NCBI RefSeq assembly: GCF_900108555.1
Contig: NZ_FNWV01000002.1
Span: 336,227-400,226, forward strand
Length of the DNA stretch: 64,000 nucleotides
Origin: Ruminococcus flavefaciens
GTDB lineage: Bacteria > Bacillota > Clostridia > Oscillospirales > Ruminococcaceae
Reading direction: 5' to 3'
The number at the start of each line of letters is the position of its first letter. Positions within the stretch are counted from its first letter, which is position 1. The notes below the pieces were generated by a model. The model searched no databases. It was given only the letters and a program-made list of their open reading frames with translations, and was not told where the DNA came from. This document shows positions 27,006 through 35,875 of this stretch, piece after piece. Position numbers and translations under genes: made by a program.

Positions 27006-27021
27006 TTAATCGCCTGATTAA
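27006..27021 (-). promoter_or_regulatory. Palindromic operator candidate of the GH130 gene
   Basis: TTAATC-GCCT-GATTAA, a perfect 6-bp inverted repeat with a 4-nt centre, directly abuts the -10 of the GH130 promoter on its downstream side. The position suits a repressor that blocks open-complex formation or early elongation. Confidence 0.5.
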
Positions 27022-27050
27022 ATTATACCATGCTTTTACATAAATGTCAA
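27022..27050 (-). promoter_or_regulatory. Promoter of the GH130 gene
   Basis: On the minus strand, perfect TTGACA (27045-27050), 17 nt and perfect TATAAT (27022-27027). Confidence 0.85.
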
Positions 27051-27133
27051 GAGGCAAATTAAAAATTAAGTGAGTATAAAGAGAGATCTCTGATTTATGC
27101 GCGATTTGTTGCAGCCGAATTTACATAATGTTA

Positions 27134-27162
27134 TAGACTACGGGCGGCATATGAGGTATAAT
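27134..27162 (+). promoter_or_regulatory. Promoter of the MBL-fold/galK genes
   Basis: TAGACT (27134-27139), 17 nt, TATAAT (27157-27162), followed by CGGAGGG before the ATG at 27186. Confidence 0.6.
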
Positions 27163-27185
27163 TATATAAAACGGAGGGAAACGCT

Positions 27186-27920
27186 ATGAAATACACAACT
27201 GAACATACTATCAAATATGACGGAATACATTACTTTTGCGCGGAAATAATGGGCTCTCCTGTGACCTGCTATGTGCTGAAAGGCAGTAACGGTGATATGC
27301 TCATAGATACGGGGATACCGTTTATATACAAGGCACTTGAGGAGTACATTTCGGGCTTCGATATCCGCTATATACTGCTGACTCACGCTCATGTTGACCA
27401 TGACAGCAATGCGGAAAAGCTGCGGAAAAGTCTTGGTGCTGAGATACTCCTCGGAGAGCGTGACAGGGAGCTAATAGGGCATTACGGCAGGCAGCCTGTC
27501 AAGGCGACGCTCAGACGGTACAGGCTTCGTAATGTGCAGCAGGATATCTGCGGACGAATGAGGCTTTTCAGCACGAAGCCCTATGTGCCTGATATACTTC
27601 TCAACAGCCGTAATACAGGCATACTGAGGGAGCTTGGCTTTGATGCCGATGTTATCATGCTTCCGGGACATACTCTCGGTTCTGTGGGAGTGCTGTCGGA
27701 CGGCATATTGTACTGCGGAGATGCTTTCACGGCATTATGGGGTAAGCCTGACATAACTCCTCATGCAGCTTCGCTTAATGCTATGGCACGGTCACTGGAA
27801 AGGATAATTGAGATATCTCCGAAGTGGCTTGCCTGCGGTCACGGGCTGCCTGTGAAAATGAGAGATGCAAGATCGGTGATGAAGAAATATCTGTTTTCAA
27901 GACAGGACTTACTTAAATGA
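27186..27920 (+). CDS. MBL-fold metallo-hydrolase
   Basis: 244 residues. The metal-binding H-x-H-x-D-H motif is THAHVDHD near residue 65, with later ligands in LPGHTLGS, YCGDAF and ACGHG. The fold covers glyoxalase II-like hydrolases, lactonases and others; the substrate cannot be told. It is cytoplasmic. It is followed by galK 21 nt downstream, so the two are likely co-transcribed. Confidence 0.85.
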   Translation: MKYTTEHTIKYDGIHYFCAEIMGSPVTCYVLKGSNGDMLIDTGIPFIYKALEEYISGFDIRYILLTHAHVDHDSNAEKLRKSLGAEILLGERDRELIGHYGRQPVKATLRRYRLRNVQQDICGRMRLFSTKPYVPDILLNSRNTGILRELGFDADVIMLPGHTLGSVGVLSDGILYCGDAFTALWGKPDITPHAASLNAMARSLERIIEISPKWLACGHGLPVKMRDARSVMKKYLFSRQDLLK

Positions 27921-27941
27921 TAACTTAAAGGAGAGGACGAT

Positions 27942-29231
27942 ATGAAAATATATGAGTTTATAAACGAACTTTCGGACGGTCGATTTGACGAGCAGCTTAA
28001 AAAGCTTTACGGTAATTCGGAGAGGGCTGTACTCAGGAACAGGGCTCGTTATCTGAGTGCGGCTGAGAATTTTTCAAAACTCTATCCCGAATGTGAGGAT
28101 ATTCGCGTATTTTCGGCTTCGGGCAGGACGGAAGTGGGCGGAAATCACACCGATCATCAGCACGGCTGTGTACTGGCGGCAGCTGTGAGCCTTGATATCA
28201 TCGGTATCGTAAGGTTTCATGATGAGGGCGTTATACGTATAAAGTCCGAGGGATATGCGGCTGATGAGATAGGACTTGATTCATTTGAGGTGAATGATGC
28301 GGAAAAAGGGACTTCTGCTGCGCTTGTCCGCGGTATAGCAGCGAAATTTGCGGAAATGGGCGTGAAAACAGGCGGCTTTGATGCTTATTTTTCGTCAGAT
28401 GTGCTCAGCGGAAGCGGTCTGTCGTCTTCGGCGGCTTTTGAGGTCATGATAGCTACTATTATCAATAACGGCTATAATGAGGGCAGGGCAAGTGCTGTGG
28501 ATATAGCTAAGATAGGAAAGTACGCGGAAAATGTCTATTTCGGCAAGGCAAGTGGTCTCATGGATCAAATGGTTTGCGCGGCAGGCGGCTTTGTGGCAAT
28601 TGATTTTGCTGATCCTGACGAGCCTGTGGTAACTTCGCTGGATTTTGACTTTGAAAAGGCAGGATACTCGGTCTGCATAACCGATACAAAGGGCAGTCAC
28701 GCTGATCTTACGGAGGATTACAGTGCGGTATCAGCCGAAATGAAACACGTTGCCGAAGCACTTGGCTGCGAGTACCTTCGCGATGCGGACGAAGATGAAT
28801 TCTATGCGAAGCTTCCCGAGCTGCGCAAGACCTGCACGGACAGGGAACTGCTTAGAGCTGCTCATTTCTTCGCTGAAAATACGAGAGCTGTTGACGAGGC
28901 GAAGGCTCTTGTGGACCGTGATACGGAGTGGTTCTTTGAGCTGGTGAACGAGTCGGGAGCTTCATCTGCGGAGCTGCTGCAAAACCTGTATTCATGCAGT
29001 TCGCCGCTGGCTCAGCAGATACCGCTGGCGATAATGCTCAGTAAACGTTTTCTTAACGGTGCAGGTGCTGTGAGAGTTCACGGCGGCGGCTTTGCAGGTA
29101 CTATACAGGCTTTTGTGCCTAACTATCTCACGGGCGACTACGCTAAGGAAATGGAGCGGATTTTTGGCGAGGGCAGTTGTTATGTACTGTCGATAAGACC
29201 TGTGGGCGGTTATGAGTTTAAGATCGGCTGA
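27942..29231 (+). CDS. galK: Galactokinase
   Basis: 429 residues, GHMP kinase superfamily. The galactokinase signature is GRTEVGGNHTDHQHG (residues about 62-76), the ATP loop LSGSGLSSSAAFE, and the C-terminal motif GAVRVHGGGFAGTIQAF. The D of MDQMVCAAGG fits the catalytic Asp region. It phosphorylates galactose at C1 (Leloir pathway). No galT or galE is seen nearby. It is downstream of the MBL gene, with AGGAGAGG before the ATG. Confidence 0.92.
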   Translation: MKIYEFINELSDGRFDEQLKKLYGNSERAVLRNRARYLSAAENFSKLYPECEDIRVFSASGRTEVGGNHTDHQHGCVLAAAVSLDIIGIVRFHDEGVIRIKSEGYAADEIGLDSFEVNDAEKGTSAALVRGIAAKFAEMGVKTGGFDAYFSSDVLSGSGLSSSAAFEVMIATIINNGYNEGRASAVDIAKIGKYAENVYFGKASGLMDQMVCAAGGFVAIDFADPDEPVVTSLDFDFEKAGYSVCITDTKGSHADLTEDYSAVSAEMKHVAEALGCEYLRDADEDEFYAKLPELRKTCTDRELLRAAHFFAENTRAVDEAKALVDRDTEWFFELVNESGASSAELLQNLYSCSSPLAQQIPLAIMLSKRFLNGAGAVRVHGGGFAGTIQAFVPNYLTGDYAKEMERIFGEGSCYVLSIRPVGGYEFKIG

Positions 29232-29279
29232 TGAAACAAAGCATAACAATGATGCATTATTCGAGGGACATATATTATT

Positions 29280-30377
29280 ATGAAAAAAGTCATTACAATT
29301 TTACTTATAGCCACTGCATTTCTTATAATGATAGTTGTTTTAAGGAATATATTTGCTCCTAAAATCAAAATTGATGTTATAAACAGTCGTTTTAATTCGG
29401 ATAGAGCTGAAATAAATGGTGAGATATACTATAGAGCATATGACGGTGTGTATAAAGCTGCCGAAAATCAGAAATATGAATGTCTGATACCATTTGATGA
29501 ACCGAATACAGCGACTATTTTTACAAAGGAAAAAAACTGTATATATACTGCTGTAAAAATTGACAATTCGATCAGCATCACAAAATATGATCCTGACGGA
29601 AATATAACGGGTGAGCCTTTTATTCTGGATAAGCCCGATGTTAATGTGATTGCAATAGACAATAACAGTGTTTATGGCAGATATGGCGACGAAAATGATG
29701 TAAACTTCGCTGTATTTGATATGAACGGCAAAACGATCAATAATGATCTGCCCGAATATGAATACTCCGATGACAAATTTTCGCTTTTAGGTGATGAGGA
29801 AAATACCTATTACACTTCTACAAATTATCAGGTGGATTATATCGGAAGAAGTAAAAATTATGCTGCGTACATTGGCAGGGAGTTTTCAGCTGATTCAAAT
29901 ATATTAACGATAATCGACCTTGAGTCGAATGATACAAAGCAGATCGATTTTAATGAAATGTTTAAAGGGTATTATGTATTTGGTAATATTAAAGATGATG
30001 CCTTATGTCTGGTCATGACTGATTCTTCGGACAGACTATCTTTCGGGGGCGGACATAGTAAGGAATGGGATATTTATTCTCTTGACCTGCATAAATACGA
30101 TATTTATGTGTTAACAGACCTGAAAAGCGGAAAGATCACAAATCAGCATAAAACACGCAAATACGAAAGGATAATCTACGCTGATGCTGAAAAGGCAATA
30201 ACATATTATGGCGGAAAATATATAACCTATTCGACAGATAACTGGAAAGAGATAAAGTCGCAAAAGGCTGACGAAATAAAAGAAAACGGAAGTTATTTTT
30301 TTGATACCTGCGGCGATCATGTCTTTGTCTTTGATGATAATACCGACGAAGTTATCAATAAATTGAGCATTGAATAA
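29280..30377 (+). CDS. Hypothetical membrane-anchored protein
   Basis: 365 residues. One N-terminal hydrophobic helix (about 5-26) is followed by a hydrophilic, beta-rich, Asp/Asn/Tyr-rich domain that may be a propeller (repeated short segments like 'NKTIYGRYGD', 'KYITYSTD'). No family is recognised. Its base composition is more AT-rich than galK. The last base of its stop is shared with an ATG that opens the cupin frame, but the cupin more likely starts 15 nt later. Confidence 0.5.
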   Translation: MKKVITILLIATAFLIMIVVLRNIFAPKIKIDVINSRFNSDRAEINGEIYYRAYDGVYKAAENQKYECLIPFDEPNTATIFTKEKNCIYTAVKIDNSISITKYDPDGNITGEPFILDKPDVNVIAIDNNSVYGRYGDENDVNFAVFDMNGKTINNDLPEYEYSDDKFSLLGDEENTYYTSTNYQVDYIGRSKNYAAYIGREFSADSNILTIIDLESNDTKQIDFNEMFKGYYVFGNIKDDALCLVMTDSSDRLSFGGGHSKEWDIYSLDLHKYDIYVLTDLKSGKITNQHKTRKYERIIYADAEKAITYYGGKYITYSTDNWKEIKSQKADEIKENGSYFFDTCGDHVFVFDDNTDEVINKLSIE

Positions 30378-30391
30378 TGGAGGAAAAAGAA

Positions 30392-30739
30392 ATGAACGGT
30401 TTCCCTGAGTTTATGAAAAGAGAAGCGAACAAAATTCCTGCTCAGCAGCAGAATACTCCCGATATCGAGGGCTACTATTATACAGCTCCCGATGGCAGTC
30501 AAATGGCGTTCTGGACTTATACGGCTGACAGAGTTTCAAAGGAACACGTTCACGATTATGACGAGTACATGATATGTGTGGAGGGCGAATATACCGTTAC
30601 GATAAACGGCGAGGCTACTGTACTTCATGCAGGTGATGAACTGTTCATACCCAAAGGCACGGTGCAGGGCGGAAGCTGTAAGGCAGGCACAAGGACTATC
30701 CACGCTTTCGGAGGAGAAAGGGTAAAATGTACGAAATAA
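30392..30739 (+). CDS. Small cupin-domain protein
   Basis: 115 residues. A single cupin domain is visible: HVHDYDEYMICVEGEYTV (motif 1 with H, H and E) and HAGDELFIPKGTVQGG (motif 2). The substrate is unknown. GGAGG at 30379-30383 sits 8 nt before the ATG at 30392, which is therefore preferred to the upstream ATG at 30377. It overlaps the next GNAT gene by 13 nt. Confidence 0.8.
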   Translation: MNGFPEFMKREANKIPAQQQNTPDIEGYYYTAPDGSQMAFWTYTADRVSKEHVHDYDEYMICVEGEYTVTINGEATVLHAGDELFIPKGTVQGGSCKAGTRTIHAFGGERVKCTK

Positions 30740-31173
30740 AGGAATTTTCAGCGGATATGCAGCAGGACGTAAATGACTTTTTCGCTAACGTTTTTCCTGA
30801 TGCAGGAAAAGCTTATGAGCCTGAGGGCAGACACGCTGCGTTTGCTGATGCTGAATATAATTTCATCGGGTTCTGGTGCTTGTTTGATGATGACAAGCTT
30901 ATCGGTACGGTCGCTGTGAAAAAGCTCAGCAATACCGAGTGCGAACTGAAAGGGCTTTACCTTTATGAAAAATACCACGGTCAGAAGCTGGGATACCGCC
31001 TTGCAAAAATTGCGGTCGATTTTGCGAAAAACAGTGGATTTCATGAAATAAAGCTGGATACCATGTCAATTTATGATAAAGCGATACGGCTTTATGAGAA
31101 GCTTGGATTTGTACGTTCTGAGCGATATAACGACAATGAAAGAGCTGATATATTTATGAAACTGGTGTTTTGA
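30727..31173 (+). CDS. GNAT-family N-acetyltransferase
   Basis: 148 residues. The acetyl-CoA loop is present as LKGLYLYEKYHGQKLGYRLAK near residue 80, followed by IKLDTMSIYDKAIRLYEKLGF, the usual C-terminal GNAT pattern. The acceptor is unknown. It overlaps and is probably coupled to the cupin gene. Confidence 0.8.
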   Translation: MYEIKEFSADMQQDVNDFFANVFPDAGKAYEPEGRHAAFADAEYNFIGFWCLFDDDKLIGTVAVKKLSNTECELKGLYLYEKYHGQKLGYRLAKIAVDFAKNSGFHEIKLDTMSIYDKAIRLYEKLGFVRSERYNDNERADIFMKLVF

Positions 31174-31265
31174 ACACTTTTAGAGCACAAATTATTCATG
31201 TTTTATGCGTAATGACATATATAAAACAATAGAAGGGTATATTTTTGGAAGTGTATACAAATTGC

Positions 31266-31315
31266 TGTTAACTTTACGCAACAAATGAGCAGTAACAAAA
31301 AATGGGGAGTATAAT
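31266..31315 (+). promoter_or_regulatory. Promoter of dockerin paralogue 1, with conserved 21-nt box
   Basis: A 21-nt box (TGTTAACTT, then TACGCAACAAAT) covers 31266-31286, and TATAAT lies at 31310-31315. The place where a -35 should be starts exactly at the end of the box and has no TTGACA-like sequence. The same box and the same 44-nt box-to-minus-10 step precede the next paralogue (32302). Confidence 0.65.
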
Positions 31316-31380
31316 AATTACATGAGGACACGAGGTCTTCAGATAATTACTATATTTTATTCAGAAAGGACTTACTAAAA

Positions 31381-32109
31381 ATGAAGAAGTCAATCAAAAA
31401 GATTACAGCAGCTATCTCAGCAGCAGTAATGTGCGCACTTCCAATGGCTAATGCACTCTCAGCAAACGCTGCAGGCAGCGGTCAGAAGAAGACGTTCAAA
31501 ACTTACATCACAATTAAGGCTGGCAACAAAGGTCTTTATGAATTCGAGTATGACAGAAGATTTAACGGTACATACAAGTACTCGATGACATTCCAGGGCT
31601 ATAAGAATTACGTTGGTACTCGTAGCGAATTCGGTCACACTGTTCCACAGACAGGAAGAAGCTGCCTGTTCATCGACTCTGTGTCACTTGATCATTTTAA
31701 CGGCGTTGCTGCAACTGAATTATATGATTGCAGCGATTTATCAGTTAAGGCATCTGATTTCAAGCCGGGTTCAATGTATAACAAGATAATCTGGGCTTGC
31801 AGCAACTACCACAAAGGTCACTGGGAATACTGGGATGACTTCGAGAACAATGTAACAGAAGAGGTCGTACTCCTTGGTGATGCTAACAACGATGGTATAA
31901 TTAATATGCCTGATGCTACAACAGTTGCTATGTGGGTTAGAGGCAACAAGAGTATCAAAGTTGGTAATGAAAAAGGAGATATCAACTTAAAGGCTGCAGA
32001 CGTTGACGGCAACGGCGTTGTTAATGACGCAGATGCTGTACTTATTCAGCAGTATGATCTCAGCTTGTTTGACAGCTTCTCTGAAAAGCAGGTTGACATT
32101 ATCAGATAA
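31381..32109 (+). CDS. Small secreted dockerin protein, paralogue 1
   Basis: 242 residues. A signal peptide (MKKSIKKITAAISAAVMCA..., cleavage near residue 31) is followed by a domain of about 130 residues with no recognised family, rich in aromatic residues (GLYEFEYDRRFNGTYKYSM). It ends in a complete two-repeat dockerin: GDANNDGIINMPDATTVAMW and ADVDGNGVVNDADAVLIQQY. It should be a cellulosome component of unknown activity. A paralogue with the same layout, leader and terminator follows 300 nt downstream. Confidence 0.75.
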   Translation: MKKSIKKITAAISAAVMCALPMANALSANAAGSGQKKTFKTYITIKAGNKGLYEFEYDRRFNGTYKYSMTFQGYKNYVGTRSEFGHTVPQTGRSCLFIDSVSLDHFNGVAATELYDCSDLSVKASDFKPGSMYNKIIWACSNYHKGHWEYWDDFENNVTEEVVLLGDANNDGIINMPDATTVAMWVRGNKSIKVGNEKGDINLKAADVDGNGVVNDADAVLIQQYDLSLFDSFSEKQVDIIR

Positions 32110-32142
32110 TCAATACTTATAATAGTATATTGCTCAAACGGC

Positions 32143-32172
32143 GCAGACCTCTTTCGGGAGGTCTGCTTTTTT
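32143..32172 (+). terminator. Terminator of dockerin paralogue 1
   Basis: Stem GCAGACCTC/GAGGTCTGC, loop TTTCGG, then T6. The same stem and loop recur at 33239-33268. Confidence 0.9.
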
Positions 32173-32301
32173 ATTTCATATTACCATAGTTATGCTTTTA
32201 ACAGAATGTACCAGACGTATAATATCACAACTATATAAAATTTATATGACAGATATAAAGAAGTAAAGTTGCTTTAAAATTAGAGGATTGTGACAAAAAT
32301 T

Positions 32302-32351
32302 TGTTAACTTCGCGCAACAAATCTACTGTTTTTTGAAAACTGTGTTATAAT
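32302..32351 (+). promoter_or_regulatory. Promoter of dockerin paralogue 2, with conserved 21-nt box
   Basis: TGTTAACTT plus CGCGCAACAAAT at 32302-32322 differs from the 31266 box at two positions. TATAAT is at 32346-32351, again 44 nt from the box start. A TGAGG...CCTCA hairpin (32359-32376) and a shared ATTACTAT...TTCAGAAAGGAC leader follow. The gap 32110-32415 has nothing else. Confidence 0.65.
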
Positions 32352-32415
32352 ATGCATATGAGGGTGGAAATCCTCAATAAATTACTATTTTATATTCAGA
32401 AAGGACGAACCAAAA

Positions 32416-33213
32416 ATGAAAAAAACACTCAAGAAAATGGCAGCAGCAGTTTCAGCCGCAGTAATATGCGCACTTCCAATGGCAAGCGCATTCTCTGCAA
32501 GTGCAGCACAGGATAACAGAACTTTCAGAGTAAATTATTTTGTAAAGTGGGATAACTCAGATGTTAAGACCACAAGTATTACAAGAACTACAAAGAAGGG
32601 ACTTACTTACGTTACAAGAAATAAAATGTCAAATGTAGGCGATTTTGACGGCAAGCCAAACGGCTCAGGCGGACAGACATACAATCATGAAAATGTTAAC
32701 TGGAAAAAGAGCACAAATACAGAAATGAACAGATGCCTCATTTATAACGAGACATACAAGACCACATATGGTGATATCTTCGAGCACTACCTTGTAAGCG
32801 ACACAGCTCTCAAGATAGAAGCTAAGGGAGTAAACGGTGCAAGAGCTAATGAGAGAATAACATACGAAGCAGTAGTTGTAGGTGATGCTACAGGCGGCTA
32901 TAATACAAGACAGCTCAAGAACTTCAATTATGACGGTATAACAAAGGCAGACTATGAAAAGGCAGAGGCTCTTATTAAGGCTGGAAAGAAGGATATCAAG
33001 TCATATGCACAGAGTGTAAATTTCGATGATCCTGCTTCAGAGTCTCTCAGAACTCTTAGAGCTATGCTGGCTGCAGATGTAAATAACGACGGCAATCTTT
33101 CAACATCAGATGTACAGGCTATAAGGGGCTACGTTAATAAGAAGATCAATGACTTATCTGTATACGCAGGTATGTCAGATCCTGATTTCTCAAAATTAGT
33201 TAAGAATTATTAA
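32416..33213 (+). CDS. Small secreted dockerin protein, paralogue 2
   Basis: 265 residues with a signal peptide almost the same as paralogue 1 (MKKTLKKMAAAVSAAVICA). The middle is only weakly similar. The dockerin is odd: the first repeat is degenerate (VGDATGGYNTRQLKNFNYDG, then ITKADYEKAEALI) while the second is canonical (ADVNNDGNLSTSDVQAIRGY). Calcium binding by repeat 1 is doubtful. The unknown domain carries no catalytic motif that I recognise. Confidence 0.72.
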   Translation: MKKTLKKMAAAVSAAVICALPMASAFSASAAQDNRTFRVNYFVKWDNSDVKTTSITRTTKKGLTYVTRNKMSNVGDFDGKPNGSGGQTYNHENVNWKKSTNTEMNRCLIYNETYKTTYGDIFEHYLVSDTALKIEAKGVNGARANERITYEAVVVGDATGGYNTRQLKNFNYDGITKADYEKAEALIKAGKKDIKSYAQSVNFDDPASESLRTLRAMLAADVNNDGNLSTSDVQAIRGYVNKKINDLSVYAGMSDPDFSKLVKNY

Positions 33214-33238
33214 TTCAAAACCTCATTGCTCATACGGT

Positions 33239-33268
33239 GCAGACCTCTTTCGGGAGGTCTGCCTTTTT
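33239..33268 (+). terminator. Terminator of dockerin paralogue 2
   Basis: Stem GCAGACCTC/GAGGTCTGC with loop TTTCGG and a T-run, the same as after paralogue 1. Confidence 0.9.
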
Positions 33269-33340
33269 ATTATACTTTGGTACGGCAGTTCTTGCTATTT
33301 TTTGCACTGTATGATATACTGTAAAAAGGAGGTGTTTGCT

Positions 33341-33775
33341 ATGATAAGAGAAATAACCGAGAACGATTTTGACGGGCTTATGAAGCTTTATATGGAGCTC
33401 CACGATAATCCGTTCCCCGAAAAGAATGGCAGGGTATTGTCTGTCTGGCACAGGATATTCAATGACGACGATCATCATATCATCGTTGCAGACGAGGACG
33501 GAGTTATTGCAGCTTCTTGCGTTTGTGTAATTATCCCTAACCTTACACACGATCAGCGTCCGTACGCTTTTATCGAAAATGTAGTCACTTCCGAGAAATA
33601 CAGAAGAAAAGGTCTGGCTACAGCCTGCCTTGACTATGCACGTGAAATCGCTTTGCGCCATAATTGCTATAAGATGATGCTGATGACGGGTTCAAAACAG
33701 CAGGGCACTCTTGACTTTTATAAGAAATCAGGCTATAACAGCTCCGATAAAACTGCCTTTATTCAGTGGCTTTGA
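33341..33775 (+). CDS. GNAT-family N-acetyltransferase
   Basis: 144 residues. The acetyl-CoA-binding motif is ENVVTSEKYRRKGLATACLDYA, followed by MMLMTGSKQQGTLDFYKKSGY. The start is the ATG at 33341, with AAGGAGGTG just upstream; an earlier frame start at 33302 would add 13 residues with no ribosome site. The acceptor is unknown. It is followed by a second GNAT gene 9 nt downstream. Confidence 0.85.
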   Translation: MIREITENDFDGLMKLYMELHDNPFPEKNGRVLSVWHRIFNDDDHHIIVADEDGVIAASCVCVIIPNLTHDQRPYAFIENVVTSEKYRRKGLATACLDYAREIALRHNCYKMMLMTGSKQQGTLDFYKKSGYNSSDKTAFIQWL

Positions 33776-33784
33776 GGTGAGAAT

Positions 33785-34282
33785 ATGAGAATAAGGAACT
33801 TTGTGCCTTCCGATGCCGAATACATAATAGGCTGGCTATCAGATGAAAGAGAGTTTCGACTTTGGTGCGCTGACAGATATGACCATTTCCCGATAATAGC
33901 CGATGATATCATTGAGCGGTACTTCGAGGATAGCAAGGGTGGACGTTTCCTTCCGTTTACTGCGGAAGACGAAAACGGTTCTGTAATCGGACATTTTATC
34001 CTTAGATATCCAAGTGATGATAAAGCGGTCCTTCGGCTGGGCTTTGTTATACTTGATAAGTCCGCGCGCGGTAAGGGCTTTGGCTGCGAAATGGTAGGAC
34101 TTGCAAAAAAATATGCTTCCGAAGTCCTCAACGCTCGAAAGCTTACATTAGGTGTTTTTGAAAATAATACTTCTGCCTATAAATGCTATCTTTCAGCGGG
34201 CTTTGTCCCGTCAGGGGAGTATGATTCGTTTCAGGTTTTCGGAGAAAACTGGAAATCTATAGAAATGGAGGTCACATTTTAG
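33785..34282 (+). CDS. GNAT-family N-acetyltransferase (RimJ/RimL-like)
   Basis: 165 residues. The motif LGFVILDKSARGKGFGCEMVGLA and then LTLGVFENNTSAYKCYLSAGF fit RimJ/RimL-type GNATs, which acetylate protein N-termini or small molecules. It is co-transcribed with the preceding GNAT gene. It is the last chromosomal-looking gene before the tRNA. Confidence 0.85.
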   Translation: MRIRNFVPSDAEYIIGWLSDEREFRLWCADRYDHFPIIADDIIERYFEDSKGGRFLPFTAEDENGSVIGHFILRYPSDDKAVLRLGFVILDKSARGKGFGCEMVGLAKKYASEVLNARKLTLGVFENNTSAYKCYLSAGFVPSGEYDSFQVFGENWKSIEMEVTF

Positions 34283-34346
34283 GGCAGTGTTTCTTTATCA
34301 AGAAATAAATGTTTATTGTTAAAATAAAAAAATATTTATTTTGCTG

Positions 34347-34375
34347 TTGACATCAGCCTTCAATCGTGATATAAT
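34347..34375 (+). promoter_or_regulatory. Promoter of the initiator tRNA gene
   Basis: Perfect TTGACA (34347-34352), 17 nt, perfect TATAAT (34370-34375) with a TG extension, about 30 nt before the tRNA. Confidence 0.85.
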
Positions 34376-34407
34376 AATATAGTCGCAGATGACACTACAC
34401 AATATAT

Positions 34408-34484
<77 letters not shown>

Positions 34485-34495
34485 ACGTAATATCG

Positions 34496-34528
34496 GCACT
34501 TTCGAGTATTCGGAAGTGCTTATTTTTT
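34496..34528 (+). terminator. Terminator of the tRNA gene
   Basis: GCACTT/AAGTGC stem extended by CGA/TCG, followed by a T-rich tail (TTATTTTTTAT). The gap 34529-34783 has a short TTAGGGTTGACTAATCG segment and a possible promoter, but no gene. Confidence 0.75.
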
Positions 34529-34756
34529 ATGCCAAAATGAGTAAAATACATCAACCGTACATCAACGCGGTTTAGTTTTGCTCTATATATCGCCGAGATT
34601 CACTGAGAGTTTTTTAGAGTTTTAGAACGATATTGCGGAGTTTGTTAACCTAGGTTAACAATTATTTAGGGTTGACTAATCGTTATATAGATTATATAAT
34701 ATAGAGAGAATTAAATATGAATAATCAGCGAGTCTGTCTGTTACTTAGAAAGAAAA

Positions 34757-34779
34757 AAGCGCCCCCTATGAGGGCGCTT
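34757..34779 (-). terminator. Terminator of the mobilization operon
   Basis: Stem AAGCGCCC/GGGCGCTT, with a T-run on the minus strand, just after the relaxase stop. Confidence 0.85.
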
Positions 34780-34783
34780 GATA

Positions 34784-35875
34784 CTATTCTTCGTTGTAAT
34801 CAATATCAATTATATTGGAATTCATCACGTCGTCAAATGTTAAGTTAACTCTCACACCTGAGCCAATGCGTACCGCTGTCTCTATTCCTCGACCTCTCAG
34901 ATCTGTAATCACTGCATCTCCGATTTTGCTATTGAATGCCTTCTCGTCTGGTGGAGGCGTATTAACGCTATTTACGAACTCAGTGACTTGCTGAGGCTCC
35001 CAACTTTTTGGAACAACCATGTTTACTTCTTTGCTAAAGTCTACGTAGAGTCCGGATGAAGCTGCTCCAACTGAGGGAAGCTGCTCAACATTGATGGTTG
35101 GAAGACTGCAGTTAATGTTTTTATTATCCATATTTTTTTCCTCCGGATATAATGGAATAAAATGCTTTTTGGGTAAATATGTATTTCTTGTATAATTTGT
35201 TTGAAAGTTATATAAGGAAGGACGATATTCATTATTATGCCAATACGCTTCACTTTTTCTATTGTTACTTGATTTAGCAGGAGCATCATATAAATCTTTT
35301 AAAGCACCTGCCTTATCGGCCATGATCTCTTCGAAAAGTTCGAGGCATTCAAAGCCATCGCTCAGCTCATGAACAATAGTATCGACCATCTCATCAGCGG
35401 ATTTGCCAATCTGATCTAGACCGTATTCTGAGAAGATGTGGTTGCAGTGTACTTTGAAGCGATTTAGTTCGCTCCTGCTTTGTGAAAACATCTTTCCGCT
35501 ACGAAAGTTTACACTGTTGATCATGAGGTGAATGTGCCATGTATTTGTGTCAAGATGGAGCGTTATAATGACCTGGTACCCACGCTCATAGTAGTATTTT
35601 GCTATCTTGCATCCCATTTCCAGGTAGTCTTTTTTTGTGCAGTTGTTTCCAGCTGGAGATGGAGCAATTGTTATCTGTCTAAATTGTCTGCCGCCAGTCT
35701 TCTGGTTTGTTATTTTAACAGTCTGAAATTCTTCCAGGAAGTTTTCAGTGATGAAGCCAAGGCCAGTGACATATTTACGGTCATCGGTCTTAAGCGTATC
35801 AATGAGATAATCTAGAAGGCTTTTAGTGTCTTCCGAAGATCTTCCATTTATGTTGACGTCTTTAACAATTGACAT
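34784..35875 (-). CDS. Relaxase (MobA/VirD2-type)
   Basis: 363 residues. The N-terminal relaxase core has the metal-binding H-x-H of WHIHLMINSVNF near residue 115, after 'VIITLHLDTNT'. Tyr residues in the first 40 positions could serve as the nicking nucleophile. It would nick oriT and pilot DNA during mobilization. Its ATG shares one base with the stop of the MobC-like gene (TAATG). The C-terminal 140 residues have no recognised domain. Confidence 0.82.
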   Translation of the reverse strand: MSIVKDVNINGRSSEDTKSLLDYLIDTLKTDDRKYVTGLGFITENFLEEFQTVKITNQKTGGRQFRQITIAPSPAGNNCTKKDYLEMGCKIAKYYYERGYQVIITLHLDTNTWHIHLMINSVNFRSGKMFSQSRSELNRFKVHCNHIFSEYGLDQIGKSADEMVDTIVHELSDGFECLELFEEIMADKAGALKDLYDAPAKSSNNRKSEAYWHNNEYRPSLYNFQTNYTRNTYLPKKHFIPLYPEEKNMDNKNINCSLPTINVEQLPSVGAASSGLYVDFSKEVNMVVPKSWEPQQVTEFVNSVNTPPPDEKAFNSKIGDAVITDLRGRGIETAVRIGSGVRVNLTFDDVMNSNIIDIDYNEE

